Origin: an uncultured Acetatifactor sp.
GTDB taxonomy: Bacteria; Bacillota; Clostridia; Lachnospirales; Lachnospiraceae
Direction: 5' to 3'
Assembly: GCA_910577235.1 (NCBI GenBank)
Contig: CAJTMX010000045.1
Location: 1 to 26,385, forward strand
DNA length: 26,385 nucleotides
The notes below the pieces were generated by a model that was not told the DNA's origin, searched no databases, and worked only from the letters and a program-made list of their open reading frames with translations. Positions 13,978-21,962 of this stretch are shown here, piece by piece. Made by a program: the position numbers and the translations under genes. Each line of letters starts with the position of its first letter. The stretch's first letter is position 1.

Positions 13978-14868
13978 ATGAATATACAGGAAGGGCATGA
14001 GGGGGTTATGGAGGCGATTGTATCCGCAGAACAGTACAAGAGTATAATAACGGGTATAAAAGAGAGACATGGAAACCCGTCAGGCAACCTTTATTTTATG
14101 TACAGGGATGTGCTTAGGTACATTGCTCAAGGCAGGCTGTTTGCGGAGGAATGTGATGGCGGATATGTCTTTTATGTGGATGGACATACATATTATCAGA
14201 CGGTTATCTATGGAGATCTTACCAAAGATTTTTGGGTAATGCCGCAGGATAAAAAATGCATTGCCCGGTTGGTCTATGACGGCAAAGGGGCAGCGGCGGC
14301 ACAGCAGGGGCTGTCCTGTATTTTGCAGCAGAACGGGTTTCGCAAAACGGCGACCACTGTACTGGTGCAGGGCAGGACAGAGGAGATCCTGGAGAAGTGC
14401 AGGGGAATCGAAAGGTATATAAAAAAGATGGAAACCCAGGGTTACTTTTGTGTCATGGCCCAAGAATCCCAGTTTGAAGAAATAGATAAGCTGATCAGTG
14501 ATTCCGGCGTGGTCAAGGATTATCACATGACATATATGACTCATGAGGAGAAGAAAGCGCTGCGGAAGGGTTCTTACTTATGTATGATCAACAAGGACAA
14601 TGAAATATGCGGGGCTTCTCTGGCTACCATTGTGGACGGAATGGCGCAGGGTGGGGCTGTGGTAATGAAAGAAGGATATAAGCTCAAAGGTTTTACACCC
14701 ATCCTTACATATAATCGGGCGAAATGGCTACGGGAACAGAATGTTGAATACACACAGGGATGGATCGTGACAACGAATGTGGATTCCATCAGATACCATA
14801 CCGGCACAGGTTTTCATTTAATGGACAGATATGCGGATGAATGGCTGTTGTCTCTAAAGGAGGATTAA
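13978..14868 (+). CDS. GNAT-like acyl/aminoacyltransferase (paralog B)
   Basis: A 296-aa paralog of the preceding protein, separated by 18 bp. Shared landmarks: NLYFMYRDVLRYIAQGRLF, YVFYVDGHTYYQTVIY, SGVVKDYHMTYMTHEEKKAL, KGSYLCMINKDNEICGAS, and TNVDSIRYHTGTGFHLMDRYADEW, each matched in paralog A. It carries about ten extra residues at the N-terminus. The pyrophosphate-loop position reads KLKGFTPI, again without the canonical small residues, so acyl-CoA binding in the usual way is doubtful. This pair looks like a tandem duplication that has since diverged, perhaps for two acceptor positions on the same sugar or two acyl groups. Catalytic residues cannot be assigned from sequence alone. Confidence 0.72.
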   Translation: MNIQEGHEGVMEAIVSAEQYKSIITGIKERHGNPSGNLYFMYRDVLRYIAQGRLFAEECDGGYVFYVDGHTYYQTVIYGDLTKDFWVMPQDKKCIARLVYDGKGAAAAQQGLSCILQQNGFRKTATTVLVQGRTEEILEKCRGIERYIKKMETQGYFCVMAQESQFEEIDKLISDSGVVKDYHMTYMTHEEKKALRKGSYLCMINKDNEICGASLATIVDGMAQGGAVVMKEGYKLKGFTPILTYNRAKWLREQNVEYTQGWIVTTNVDSIRYHTGTGFHLMDRYADEWLLSLKED

Positions 14869-14870
14869 TT

Positions 14871-15101
14871 ATGCGAGAGAGAATAATGCGGGTTTTGCAG
14901 TCAGTAAATCCCAAGTTTGACAAGCACTGGGATGTGGATTTTTTGGAGGAAGGCTTGATTGATTCCTTTGAGATCATGAATATCATTATGGAGCTGGAAC
15001 AGGAATTTGCAGTGGAAATCGATCCGGAATTGATCCTGCCGGAGAATTTCTGTAGTCTGGAGGCAATGGAGACGCTGATCGGGCAGATCGCTGGGAAATG
15101 A
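14871..15101 (+). CDS. Acyl carrier protein 2
   Basis: A 76-aa carrier protein. The phosphopantetheine site is EGLIDSFEI with Ser32; helix II is MNIIMELEQEFAVEI, followed by LPENFCSLEAMETLI, which parallels SPENFQTAESIIRMI of carrier protein 1. The frame is open upstream to 14841, but an excellent ribosome binding site (AAGGAGGA, 14857-14864) inside the end of the GNAT gene fixes the start at ATG 14871, two bases after that gene's stop. It is followed by ligase 2, repeating the carrier-then-ligase order of the first cassette. Confidence 0.92.
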   Translation: MRERIMRVLQSVNPKFDKHWDVDFLEEGLIDSFEIMNIIMELEQEFAVEIDPELILPENFCSLEAMETLIGQIAGK

Positions 15102-15132
15102 TTCCTTAGGATAGGAGGAAGATTCGGCCGTT

Positions 15133-16665
15133 ATGATAAAGAATGTGTTGCAGCTATTGGAAAAATCGGCAGATATATATCCTGAGAAAAGGGCATTCTC
15201 TGACCAGGAGGGGTTTGTTACCTACCGGGACACAGTCAGCCAGGCTAAAGCCGTAGGCACATATCTCACTGGATTTGGCAGACAGAACAGTGCTGTTGCC
15301 ATAATGCTCGATAAAAGCAAAGAGACATTAGTGAGTTTTATGGGGACGGTTTACAGCGGTAATTTCTATGTCCCTATAGACGAAAATATGCCGGAGGACA
15401 GGGTAAAGAAAATTTTTGGCGTTGTACGGCCATTTATGATCATTGCGGACATTAAGAACAGGGAAAAAGCAGAGTCGGTGGCAGATGGCGTGCCTGTTGC
15501 CTTATACGGAGATATTGCAGTGACGAAAGCGGAAGAAGAAAAGCTGCGGGAAGTCCGTGCAAAGTCCATTGACACGGACCCAGTGTATGCGCTGTTCACT
15601 TCCGGCTCCACAGGTGTTCCCAAAGGTGTGGTCTGCTGTCACCGCTCCGTGGTCGATTACTCGGACTGGCTGGTGGAAACATTCGGGTTTGACAGCCGGA
15701 CTGTTTTCGGCAACCAGACTCCATTTTATTTCAGCATGTCCGTTTTGGACATCTATGCCACGATACGCAGTGGTGGGGAGCTGCACATTCTGCCCCGAAA
15801 ATATTTTACATTCCCGATGAAACTTCTGGTGTATATGAATGAAAAACAGATAAATGCCATTTACTGGGTTCCCACGATGCTTTGCCTTGTGGCAAATATG
15901 AGAGCGCTTGAGAGAAATGATATGCCCTTTCTGAAAAAAATACTTTTTGCAGGGGAATCCATGCCGGTGAAACAGTTAAATATTTGGCGTAAATATGTGC
16001 CCGACGCGCTATATGCAAATCTGTTTGGACCAACGGAAATCACGGATATAGGTGTATATTATATTGTCGACCGGGAATTTACGGATGATGAGTCCTTGCC
16101 CATAGGGAGGGCTTGTGACAATGTAGGTGTACTGATCCTGAATGGGGAGGATAAAGAAGCGGCTGCCGGAGAAATGGGTGAATTGTGTATTCGGGGAAGT
16201 TTCCTGGCTCTGGGATATTATAACGATGAAACGAAAACAAACTCCTCATTTGTCCAGAATCCTTTGAATACACAGTATCCGGATCTGATCTATAGGACAG
16301 GAGATATAGTCAGTGTGAATGAAAGAGGAGAATTACTCTACCACGGACGCAGGGATTTCCAGATAAAGAGACAGGGAAACCGTATTGAACTGGGGGAGAT
16401 AGAAGCAGCGGCGGGAGGGATGAGTGAAGTGGAAGCCTGTGCCTGCATCTACGAGAAACAGAAGATAATACTCTTTTATCAGGGGCTGGGGGTATCACAG
16501 GAAGACCTGCAAAATATGGTGGAAAAAAAATTGCCAAGCTATATGTTCCCGGATATTTATATCAAACTGCCGCGGTTTCCTGTCAATGCCAATGGGAAAA
16601 TTGACCGGAAGGGATTGAGGGAGGGATATCTTAGTGGAGAGATTAGAGAACTGGGAAACGTATAA
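15133..16665 (+). CDS. Adenylate-forming ligase 2 (A-domain-like) lacking the amine-binding Asp
   Basis: A 510-aa stand-alone adenylation enzyme, clearly paralogous to ligase 1. Motifs: FTSGSTGVPKG (about 156-166), NLFGPTEIT, YRTGD, HGRRDFQIKRQGNRIELGEIE in the hinge, and NANGKIDR with Lys489. It should load carrier protein 2 encoded just upstream. The A4 region reads FYFSMSVLD: residue 201 is Ser where ligase 1 has Asp201. In DltA and NRPS A domains this Asp binds the substrate's alpha-amino group, so ligase 2 may activate a hydroxy-, keto- or simple carboxylic acid instead. An AGGAGG site lies 13 bp before the ATG, a little far. The next gene starts 32 bp inside this one. Confidence 0.9.
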   Translation: MIKNVLQLLEKSADIYPEKRAFSDQEGFVTYRDTVSQAKAVGTYLTGFGRQNSAVAIMLDKSKETLVSFMGTVYSGNFYVPIDENMPEDRVKKIFGVVRPFMIIADIKNREKAESVADGVPVALYGDIAVTKAEEEKLREVRAKSIDTDPVYALFTSGSTGVPKGVVCCHRSVVDYSDWLVETFGFDSRTVFGNQTPFYFSMSVLDIYATIRSGGELHILPRKYFTFPMKLLVYMNEKQINAIYWVPTMLCLVANMRALERNDMPFLKKILFAGESMPVKQLNIWRKYVPDALYANLFGPTEITDIGVYYIVDREFTDDESLPIGRACDNVGVLILNGEDKEAAAGEMGELCIRGSFLALGYYNDETKTNSSFVQNPLNTQYPDLIYRTGDIVSVNERGELLYHGRRDFQIKRQGNRIELGEIEAAAGGMSEVEACACIYEKQKIILFYQGLGVSQEDLQNMVEKKLPSYMFPDIYIKLPRFPVNANGKIDRKGLREGYLSGEIRELGNV

Positions 16666-17488
16666 AGGATTATTGAGGGAAGCCAGGCAGCGCGGGTTTA
16701 TCCGATTCAGCAATAACTATCTGGATATGGACGCAGTAAAGCGCTATATACAATTGGGCAGGACGGAATACAGTTTGGACGGGAACGGCTTATATATATG
16801 TACGGATGAGGGAGCGTTCTACCGGATGTATCTACAGTGCGGACAAAATGAGATAAAGCTCCCCAGGAGGGATAAGCCAGTTTTGGTAAGGAATGTTTTT
16901 CGACAAGGCGAAATGAGTGCGGCCCAAAAGGAGGTGGAAAGCCAACTACAGGGTTTGGGTTTTTCACTTTATGATGAGTCCGTGCAGATCCTGGCCAAGC
17001 CGCTTGACTTCAGGGAGGATATTCTGGCAAAGCAGAAGAGATCGGAAAGGTTTCTGACGAGATTTGGCCTGAATATTTTCTATTCGGACAGTTCCCGGGT
17101 GGAGGAGATTATTTGGCTGAGAGATCATACGCCTGAGTTGAAAACCTATCATTTTTTGTATGAGACAATGGAGGAGAGACGGCAGGCGGCAGAGAACGGA
17201 TTTTTCAGATGTGTATCCAACGCGCAGGGAGAAATATGCGCGGCGCAGCAGTTTTATGTAAAGAGAAACACCATACAGGGCAACTGGCTGGCTGTGAAAC
17301 CTGAATATAAGTCCAAATATGGCATTGGAGCGGCGATGGCATATCATTCCTTTGCATACGCCATTGAACACAATATCAATAGTTATTTTGGGTGGGTAGT
17401 GAGAGATAATATAGAATCCATACGATACCATCAGTCTATAGGATATGAGATAATGGATAAGATGGCAAATGAGTGGATTCTGATGTAG
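16634..17488 (+). CDS. GNAT-like acyl/aminoacyltransferase (paralog C)
   Basis: A 284-aa third member of the GNAT-like family. It starts with GTG 16634 inside ligase 2 (32-bp overlap), with GAGGGA seven bases upstream, so translation is probably coupled to the ligase. Matches to paralogs A and B: an N-terminal NNYLDMDAVKRYIQLGR, a central LKTYHFLYETMEERRQA, and a C-terminal RDNIESIRYHQSIGYEIMDKMANEW (typical GNAT last helix/strand). Unlike A and B, the pyrophosphate loop is close to canonical: KYGIGAAM. It therefore may bind the phosphopantetheine arm in the usual manner. The close coupling to ligase 2 and carrier protein 2 makes it the likely transferase for the acyl group loaded by that pair. 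Confidence 0.74.
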   Translation: MERLENWETYKGLLREARQRGFIRFSNNYLDMDAVKRYIQLGRTEYSLDGNGLYICTDEGAFYRMYLQCGQNEIKLPRRDKPVLVRNVFRQGEMSAAQKEVESQLQGLGFSLYDESVQILAKPLDFREDILAKQKRSERFLTRFGLNIFYSDSSRVEEIIWLRDHTPELKTYHFLYETMEERRQAAENGFFRCVSNAQGEICAAQQFYVKRNTIQGNWLAVKPEYKSKYGIGAAMAYHSFAYAIEHNINSYFGWVVRDNIESIRYHQSIGYEIMDKMANEWILM

Positions 17489-17499
17489 GAGGTAATAAG

Positions 17500-17739
17500 A
17501 TGGACAATTTAGAAAAATATAGACAGTGTTTTCACAAGGCATTTTCTCAGGATGTTGATTTTGACCTGGAGACGGCGGAAATGGGCAGCACGCCCGATTG
17601 GGATTCTGTGGGACATATGGAGCTGGTCACAGAGATTGAAGACACGTTTGATATTATGTTTGAGACAGAGGACATCCTGAGATTTACCTCCTATGTAAAG
17701 GGGATAGAAATATTAGAAAAGTATGGCGTTGTGATGTAG
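17500..17739 (+). CDS. Acyl carrier protein 3
   Basis: A 79-aa carrier protein with attachment site PDWDSVGHMELV (Ser36) and helix II LVTEIEDTFDIMF, ending in a helix SYVKGIEILEKYG. The D-S-V/L-x-H pattern is closer to standalone ACPs of polyketide or glycan-modification loci than to carrier proteins 1 and 2. The ATG at 17500 has TAGGAGG seven bases upstream; the earlier in-frame ATG 17473 lies inside the GNAT gene without a good site. It is followed after 10 bp by an FabG-like reductase and then by ligase 3, which suggests the bound acyl chain is reduced. Confidence 0.92.
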   Translation: MDNLEKYRQCFHKAFSQDVDFDLETAEMGSTPDWDSVGHMELVTEIEDTFDIMFETEDILRFTSYVKGIEILEKYGVVM

Positions 17740-17749
17740 GGGGAAGGTC

Positions 17750-18541
17750 ATGGATAAGGGGCGGCTGCTGGAAGGAAAAATATGTCTGGTCACCGGAACC
17801 GGCCGGGGGATTGGTCAGGAGATCGCGGAGAGATTCGCTGAAGCGGGGGGATTCGTCTATGCCGGCGCAAGGCAGGCAGGGAGTCTGGAAGACTGGGCGG
17901 ATGCGGTGAATAACGGTGTGGCGGGAAAGATCTGCCCGATCTATTTTGACATGACAGATTCGGCCGCAGTGAGGCAGGCAGTTGTGCGGATCAAAAAGGA
18001 GCAGGGAATACTGGACGTGTTGGTAAACAACGCGGGAGCTGTCTACAACGGCGCGCTGGGCATGGTACCTATGGATAAGGTGAGGGAGATGTTCGACGTC
18101 AATGTGTTTGGACTGCTGGATCTGAGCCAGCTGGTTGCCACCAGGCTCATGATGAAACAAAAAAGCGGAAGCATTGTAAATATCGCCTCCATCGTGGGTG
18201 TGGAGGGGAGCCGGGGACAGGTTGCCTACTCCGCCAGCAAGGGCGCGGTAATTGCCATGACCAAATCCATGGCCCAGGAACTGGCGCCGTACCAGATCCG
18301 TGTAAACGCGGTAGCGCCGGGAATGGTTGAGACGGAAAGACTACATGTAGAGATCAGGGAAGAATACAGGGATCATATGCCGCCCATAGGAATGGGAAGG
18401 CTTGGAAACGCCGGAGATATAGCGGACACTTGCCTTTATTTTGCCTCTGACATGGCTTCCTATACCACAGGACAGGTGATGGTAGTTGGAGGCGGATATG
18501 ACACACAGAGCAGGGCGTTCTACAATATAGAGTTCCGGTAA
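17750..18541 (+). CDS. Short-chain dehydrogenase/reductase, 3-oxoacyl-ACP reductase (FabG)-like
   Basis: A 263-aa classical SDR. The cofactor site is TGTGRGIG (15-22), NNAG follows near 92, and the catalytic triad is Ser147, Tyr160 and Lys164 (YSASK). The C-terminal VMVVGGGYDTQ is typical of FabG-type enzymes. It sits between carrier protein 3 and ligase 3, so reduction of a 3-oxoacyl group on the carrier to a 3-hydroxyacyl group is the simplest reading. A sugar or free-acid substrate cannot be excluded because SDR specificity is not readable at this level. There is no ketosynthase in the window to make a 3-oxoacyl chain, so the acid would have to come from ligase 3 or another source. Confidence 0.9.
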   Translation: MDKGRLLEGKICLVTGTGRGIGQEIAERFAEAGGFVYAGARQAGSLEDWADAVNNGVAGKICPIYFDMTDSAAVRQAVVRIKKEQGILDVLVNNAGAVYNGALGMVPMDKVREMFDVNVFGLLDLSQLVATRLMMKQKSGSIVNIASIVGVEGSRGQVAYSASKGAVIAMTKSMAQELAPYQIRVNAVAPGMVETERLHVEIREEYRDHMPPIGMGRLGNAGDIADTCLYFASDMASYTTGQVMVVGGGYDTQSRAFYNIEFR

Positions 18542-18581
18542 GGCAATTTTTCACAGGCTTTCCCGGGCAGGAGGTAGGTAA

Positions 18582-19988
18582 ATGTATTTAGAGCTTGACA
18601 AAAAGGATATGGATAGTATGGCGCTCATCGACAGCGAGGGAGATGAGATAACCTATGGAGGGATCTTAAACTTTGCGGGAAAATTTCAGGAAAGCGTTGA
18701 GAGGCGGGCGTTGATGTTCGTTCTCAGCAGGAACTGCGTGGGGGCTGCCGTAGGGTATCTGGGCGCGATGGCAAACCGTGTTGTCCCTCTGATGCTGGGA
18801 GCAGGCATGGATCGCGGGCTGCTGGAAACCCTGACCGATATTTACAGGCCCTCTTATATATGGAAACCCGAGGAGACAGTGGAGGAAACCGATGATATCC
18901 TGCTACGGGGTTATCGGTACGCGCTGGTACGCACAGGCCTGCCCCTCTATCCCATGTATGAAGAACTGTCTCTGCTCCTGACGACTTCCGGCTCCACTGG
19001 CAGTCCAAAGCTGGTGCGGCACTCTTACGGGAATCTGGAGGCGCAGGCAAGGAATATCTCGGCCTTTTTCGGGCTGGATAGCGCCGAGCGTCCCATGGTA
19101 GATCTGCCCATTCATTATACTTATGGTCTGTCCGTCCTGAATAGCCATCTGTATTCGGGGGCAACAGTGTTGCTCACAGGCATGAATGTGTTGAACCCGA
19201 AGTACTGGGACTTCCTGAAAAGCCAGCGGGCCAGCAGCTTTACCAATGTTCCCTACAGTTATGAAATCCTAAAGAAACTCCGTGTATTTCGGATGGATCT
19301 GCCCCATTTAAGAACATTTTCTCAAGGGGGAGGAAAATTGAACGAGGAGCTTCACCGGGAGTTTGCCGAGTACGCACAAAACACCGGGCGTAAGTTTATA
19401 GTCACTTACGGGCAGACGGAAGGGTCTGCCCGAATGGCATGGCTGCCGCCTGAGTATGCCTTGGAGAAATGCGGGAGTATAGGTAAAGCCATCCCCAACG
19501 GCAAACTGTACATAGTGGATGAGAGCGGCCAAGTCATCCACACGCCGGATACCATAGGAGAAATGGTGTATGAAGGGCCAAATGTCACTCTGGGCTATGC
19601 GGAGACCAGAGAGGATCTGGCATTGGGAGATGAACGGCACGGCGTGTTATACACAGGCGATATGGTGAAGAAGGATAACGATGGTTTTTTCTATATTGTG
19701 GGACGTAAGAAACGGTTTCTGAAACTGTGGGGATACCGGGTGGGGCTGGACGAGTGTGAGAATATTATCAAAAGAGCCTTTGACGTGCAGTGTGCCTGTG
19801 TGGGAGATGATCGGTGTATGCAGATCTACGTGAATTCCGGGCAGGACATGGAGGCCATCAGGAGGTACATTGCGGATAAGACCGGAATCAACTCATCGGC
19901 TTTCCGGGTTCATTATATCGAAACGCTACCCAGGAACGAGGCGGGAAAGATTCTGTATTCGGCCCTGGAGCACAGGGAGGAGACATAA
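18582..19988 (+). CDS. Adenylate-forming acyl ligase 3 (acyl-ACP/CoA synthetase-like)
   Basis: A 468-aa member of the AMP-binding superfamily, more distant than ligases 1 and 2 and about 40 aa shorter, mainly in the N-terminal domain. Motifs: LLLTTSGSTGSPKLVRHS (about 131-148), DLPIHYTYGLSVLNSHL, TYGQTEGSARM (A5), LYTGDMVKKDNDGFFYIVGR (A7), KLWGYRVGLDECE (hinge), and RNEAGKILYSAL with Lys456. The position before the substrate pocket (PIHYTYGLSV) resembles acyl-CoA/acyl-ACP synthetases rather than amino-acid activating domains, so a carboxylic or fatty acid is expected. Carrier protein 3 and the SDR immediately upstream are the obvious partners. Its stop precedes the next ATG by one base. Confidence 0.88.
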   Translation: MYLELDKKDMDSMALIDSEGDEITYGGILNFAGKFQESVERRALMFVLSRNCVGAAVGYLGAMANRVVPLMLGAGMDRGLLETLTDIYRPSYIWKPEETVEETDDILLRGYRYALVRTGLPLYPMYEELSLLLTTSGSTGSPKLVRHSYGNLEAQARNISAFFGLDSAERPMVDLPIHYTYGLSVLNSHLYSGATVLLTGMNVLNPKYWDFLKSQRASSFTNVPYSYEILKKLRVFRMDLPHLRTFSQGGGKLNEELHREFAEYAQNTGRKFIVTYGQTEGSARMAWLPPEYALEKCGSIGKAIPNGKLYIVDESGQVIHTPDTIGEMVYEGPNVTLGYAETREDLALGDERHGVLYTGDMVKKDNDGFFYIVGRKKRFLKLWGYRVGLDECENIIKRAFDVQCACVGDDRCMQIYVNSGQDMEAIRRYIADKTGINSSAFRVHYIETLPRNEAGKILYSALEHREET

Positions 19989-19989
19989 T

Positions 19990-21918
19990 ATGGCGAATTA
20001 TCTCTTCCCGTTTGATAAGGTTGAAAAAGGTTCGGACATCGTGATCTACGGTATGGGACTTGCGGGGAGACAGTATCTGGAACAGGTTAAGGCGCTTGAG
20101 TATTGTAATGTGGTAGCGCTGGTGGACAGGGATGCGTCAAAGTTTGCCAGGAGCCAATACCATGTGGTCACATTGGAGGAGCTGTCCCGATACAGCTTTG
20201 ACTATATTGTGGTGGCCGCCATTTTTGGGGACACGGCAAAGTCCATTATGCGTGATCTGCGGCGGAGGATGGATATACCGCCGGAAAAGCTGATATGTGC
20301 GCAGGCGGAGGAGGTAAGGAGCAATTTTTGTCTGTATGGGCTGGAATATATGCTCCGAGGATATGAGGAGCTGTCCGCCTGTCTTGAAAATTTTTTGTAT
20401 GAGGCCTGTGGAAATATTCATTATTATGACGAAATAATAAATGAGATAAAATCCGACCTGTACTTGGACTCCGAGAAAGGCGGCAGGATAGTTGATTTTC
20501 TGAAAGGATACTTGTCCTGGGAGACTTCCCCCAGAAAAAAGATCCTTTTGGTCAGGATTTTCTATGAAGCGGGATGTCTGGACAAAGAGTGTGTCGAGAC
20601 AATGATGGGATGCATCCGGGAAATTCAGGATGACTATGAATCCCGGATATGGCTGACATGGGATATTTCCCTGATGGAACTGGAGAACACCCATGTCAGA
20701 TATGACAATTATTTCCTTGATAAGCGCCAGATTATGCGTGAGAATATGGACCATTTTTTAGATCGGGCAGTGCTTGTGAAAGGAGAGAAGGACCCGGAGG
20801 GGAAAAGGATCGCGGTCATCGGTTTCCACTTTGACAATGTGGCAACGTCCCATTTTGAATTCACCCGTCCCATGATAAACGAGTTATGCGGCATGGGATA
20901 CAAAGTGACCGTTTTTCCCATCGACCTGCTGCGGTACAGCTATGGAGAATGCTTTATAGAGCCCATTGTCCCTGTGGTGAAGGTTTCATCCGCGGTGAAA
21001 CAGAAACACGGGCAGCTGTTAGATCCGGGAATAGACATAGTATATCCTCAGGGCAGTACTATCGGTGAGAGGGTCAATCATTTTGCGAGGGAAATATACC
21101 GATACAACCCGGATGTGGTCCTTGACTTTTGCGGGGAGTATGCGTTCAGTTCCTCCATCTATTATGACGGGTTTCCTACAGTGGCGCTGCCCATGCGTGG
21201 GTATGCCTCCAGCGCGTGGTTCGACAAGTATGTTGCCAGGGACAGGCAGATGTGTATAGAGGAGAACAGGACGTTTCGTTCTGTTCCCTTGGACAAAATA
21301 GAGGCCATGGTGCCTGCGGGTGATGCAAAGTACGCGTACGCAGGTTCTCTCAGCCAGCCCTACGACAGGCGCCAATATGGTTTTGGCAAAGAGGATTTCC
21401 TGATCGTGACAAGCGGAGACAGATTGAAAAATGAGCTGACCATGGAATTTGTGGATTGTGTCTGTTCTTTTTTACAGGAACACGGCCAAGCGAGATGGCT
21501 GCTGGTAGGCCGGGAAATATGCGATTATATAGAAAAGGCGTATCCGTCCTACTTTGAAGAAGGCCGGGTAGTCAAATGGGGATATGAAACGGATCTGTAC
21601 GCGCTATATGGTATGTGTGATATCTTTTGGAATCCCATACGAAACGGGGCAGGCGGATGTATGACCCGGGCCATGCGATGCGGACTTCCCATTGTGACGA
21701 CCGCATTCCCGTCAGACTGCCTTCCGGTAATAGGCGTTGAAAACGCGGTTGACGGCGGATACCCGGAGTGTAAGGAATATGTGGAGCGACTGTTTTCCGA
21801 TAAGGAGCTGCGCCGGCGCATAGGGGAATTGATGCGGCAGAGGTTTATTGCCAACGCCAAAGGTATGGAGGAGTATGTTAGAAAACTGCTGGAAATAGGA
21901 TACCGGATCAACAAGTAG
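19990..21918 (+). CDS. Rossmann-domain / GT-B glycosyltransferase fusion
   Basis: A 642-aa protein with three parts. Residues about 12-110 form a nucleotide-binding Rossmann unit: DIVIYGMGLAGRQYL with GxGxxG at 21-26, then VVALVDRD, the acidic end of strand 2. Residues about 115-265 are a helical, Glu-rich linker. Residues about 270-640 are a GT-B glycosyltransferase: RIAVIGFHFDNVATSHFEF at the start, and MCDIFWNPIRNGAGGCMTRAM then CGLPIVTT in the donor site (about 540-575). The frame is open to ATG 19870 inside ligase 3, but GGGAGGAG seven bases before ATG 19990 fixes the start. It probably adds the modified sugar to the growing glycan. The role of the Rossmann unit (epimerase-like, regulatory or structural) is unknown. 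Confidence 0.82.
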   Translation: MANYLFPFDKVEKGSDIVIYGMGLAGRQYLEQVKALEYCNVVALVDRDASKFARSQYHVVTLEELSRYSFDYIVVAAIFGDTAKSIMRDLRRRMDIPPEKLICAQAEEVRSNFCLYGLEYMLRGYEELSACLENFLYEACGNIHYYDEIINEIKSDLYLDSEKGGRIVDFLKGYLSWETSPRKKILLVRIFYEAGCLDKECVETMMGCIREIQDDYESRIWLTWDISLMELENTHVRYDNYFLDKRQIMRENMDHFLDRAVLVKGEKDPEGKRIAVIGFHFDNVATSHFEFTRPMINELCGMGYKVTVFPIDLLRYSYGECFIEPIVPVVKVSSAVKQKHGQLLDPGIDIVYPQGSTIGERVNHFAREIYRYNPDVVLDFCGEYAFSSSIYYDGFPTVALPMRGYASSAWFDKYVARDRQMCIEENRTFRSVPLDKIEAMVPAGDAKYAYAGSLSQPYDRRQYGFGKEDFLIVTSGDRLKNELTMEFVDCVCSFLQEHGQARWLLVGREICDYIEKAYPSYFEEGRVVKWGYETDLYALYGMCDIFWNPIRNGAGGCMTRAMRCGLPIVTTAFPSDCLPVIGVENAVDGGYPECKEYVERLFSDKELRRRIGELMRQRFIANAKGMEEYVRKLLEIGYRINK

Positions 21919-21962
21919 TACGGTTATGACGCAATTATATGTAATAAAGGGAGAGTATACAG

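Noticed and set aside
14841..14870. Upstream start for carrier protein 2
   Set aside because: It lies inside the GNAT gene and encodes the AAGGAGGA ribosome binding site of ATG 14871.
17473..17499. Upstream start for carrier protein 3
   Set aside because: Inside the preceding gene and covering its own ribosome binding site; ATG 17500 gives normal carrier protein length.
19870..19989. Forty-residue N-terminal extension of the Rossmann-glycosyltransferase
   Set aside because: It overlaps ligase 3 throughout, is Arg-rich without family resemblance, and ATG 19990 has a strong ribosome binding site.
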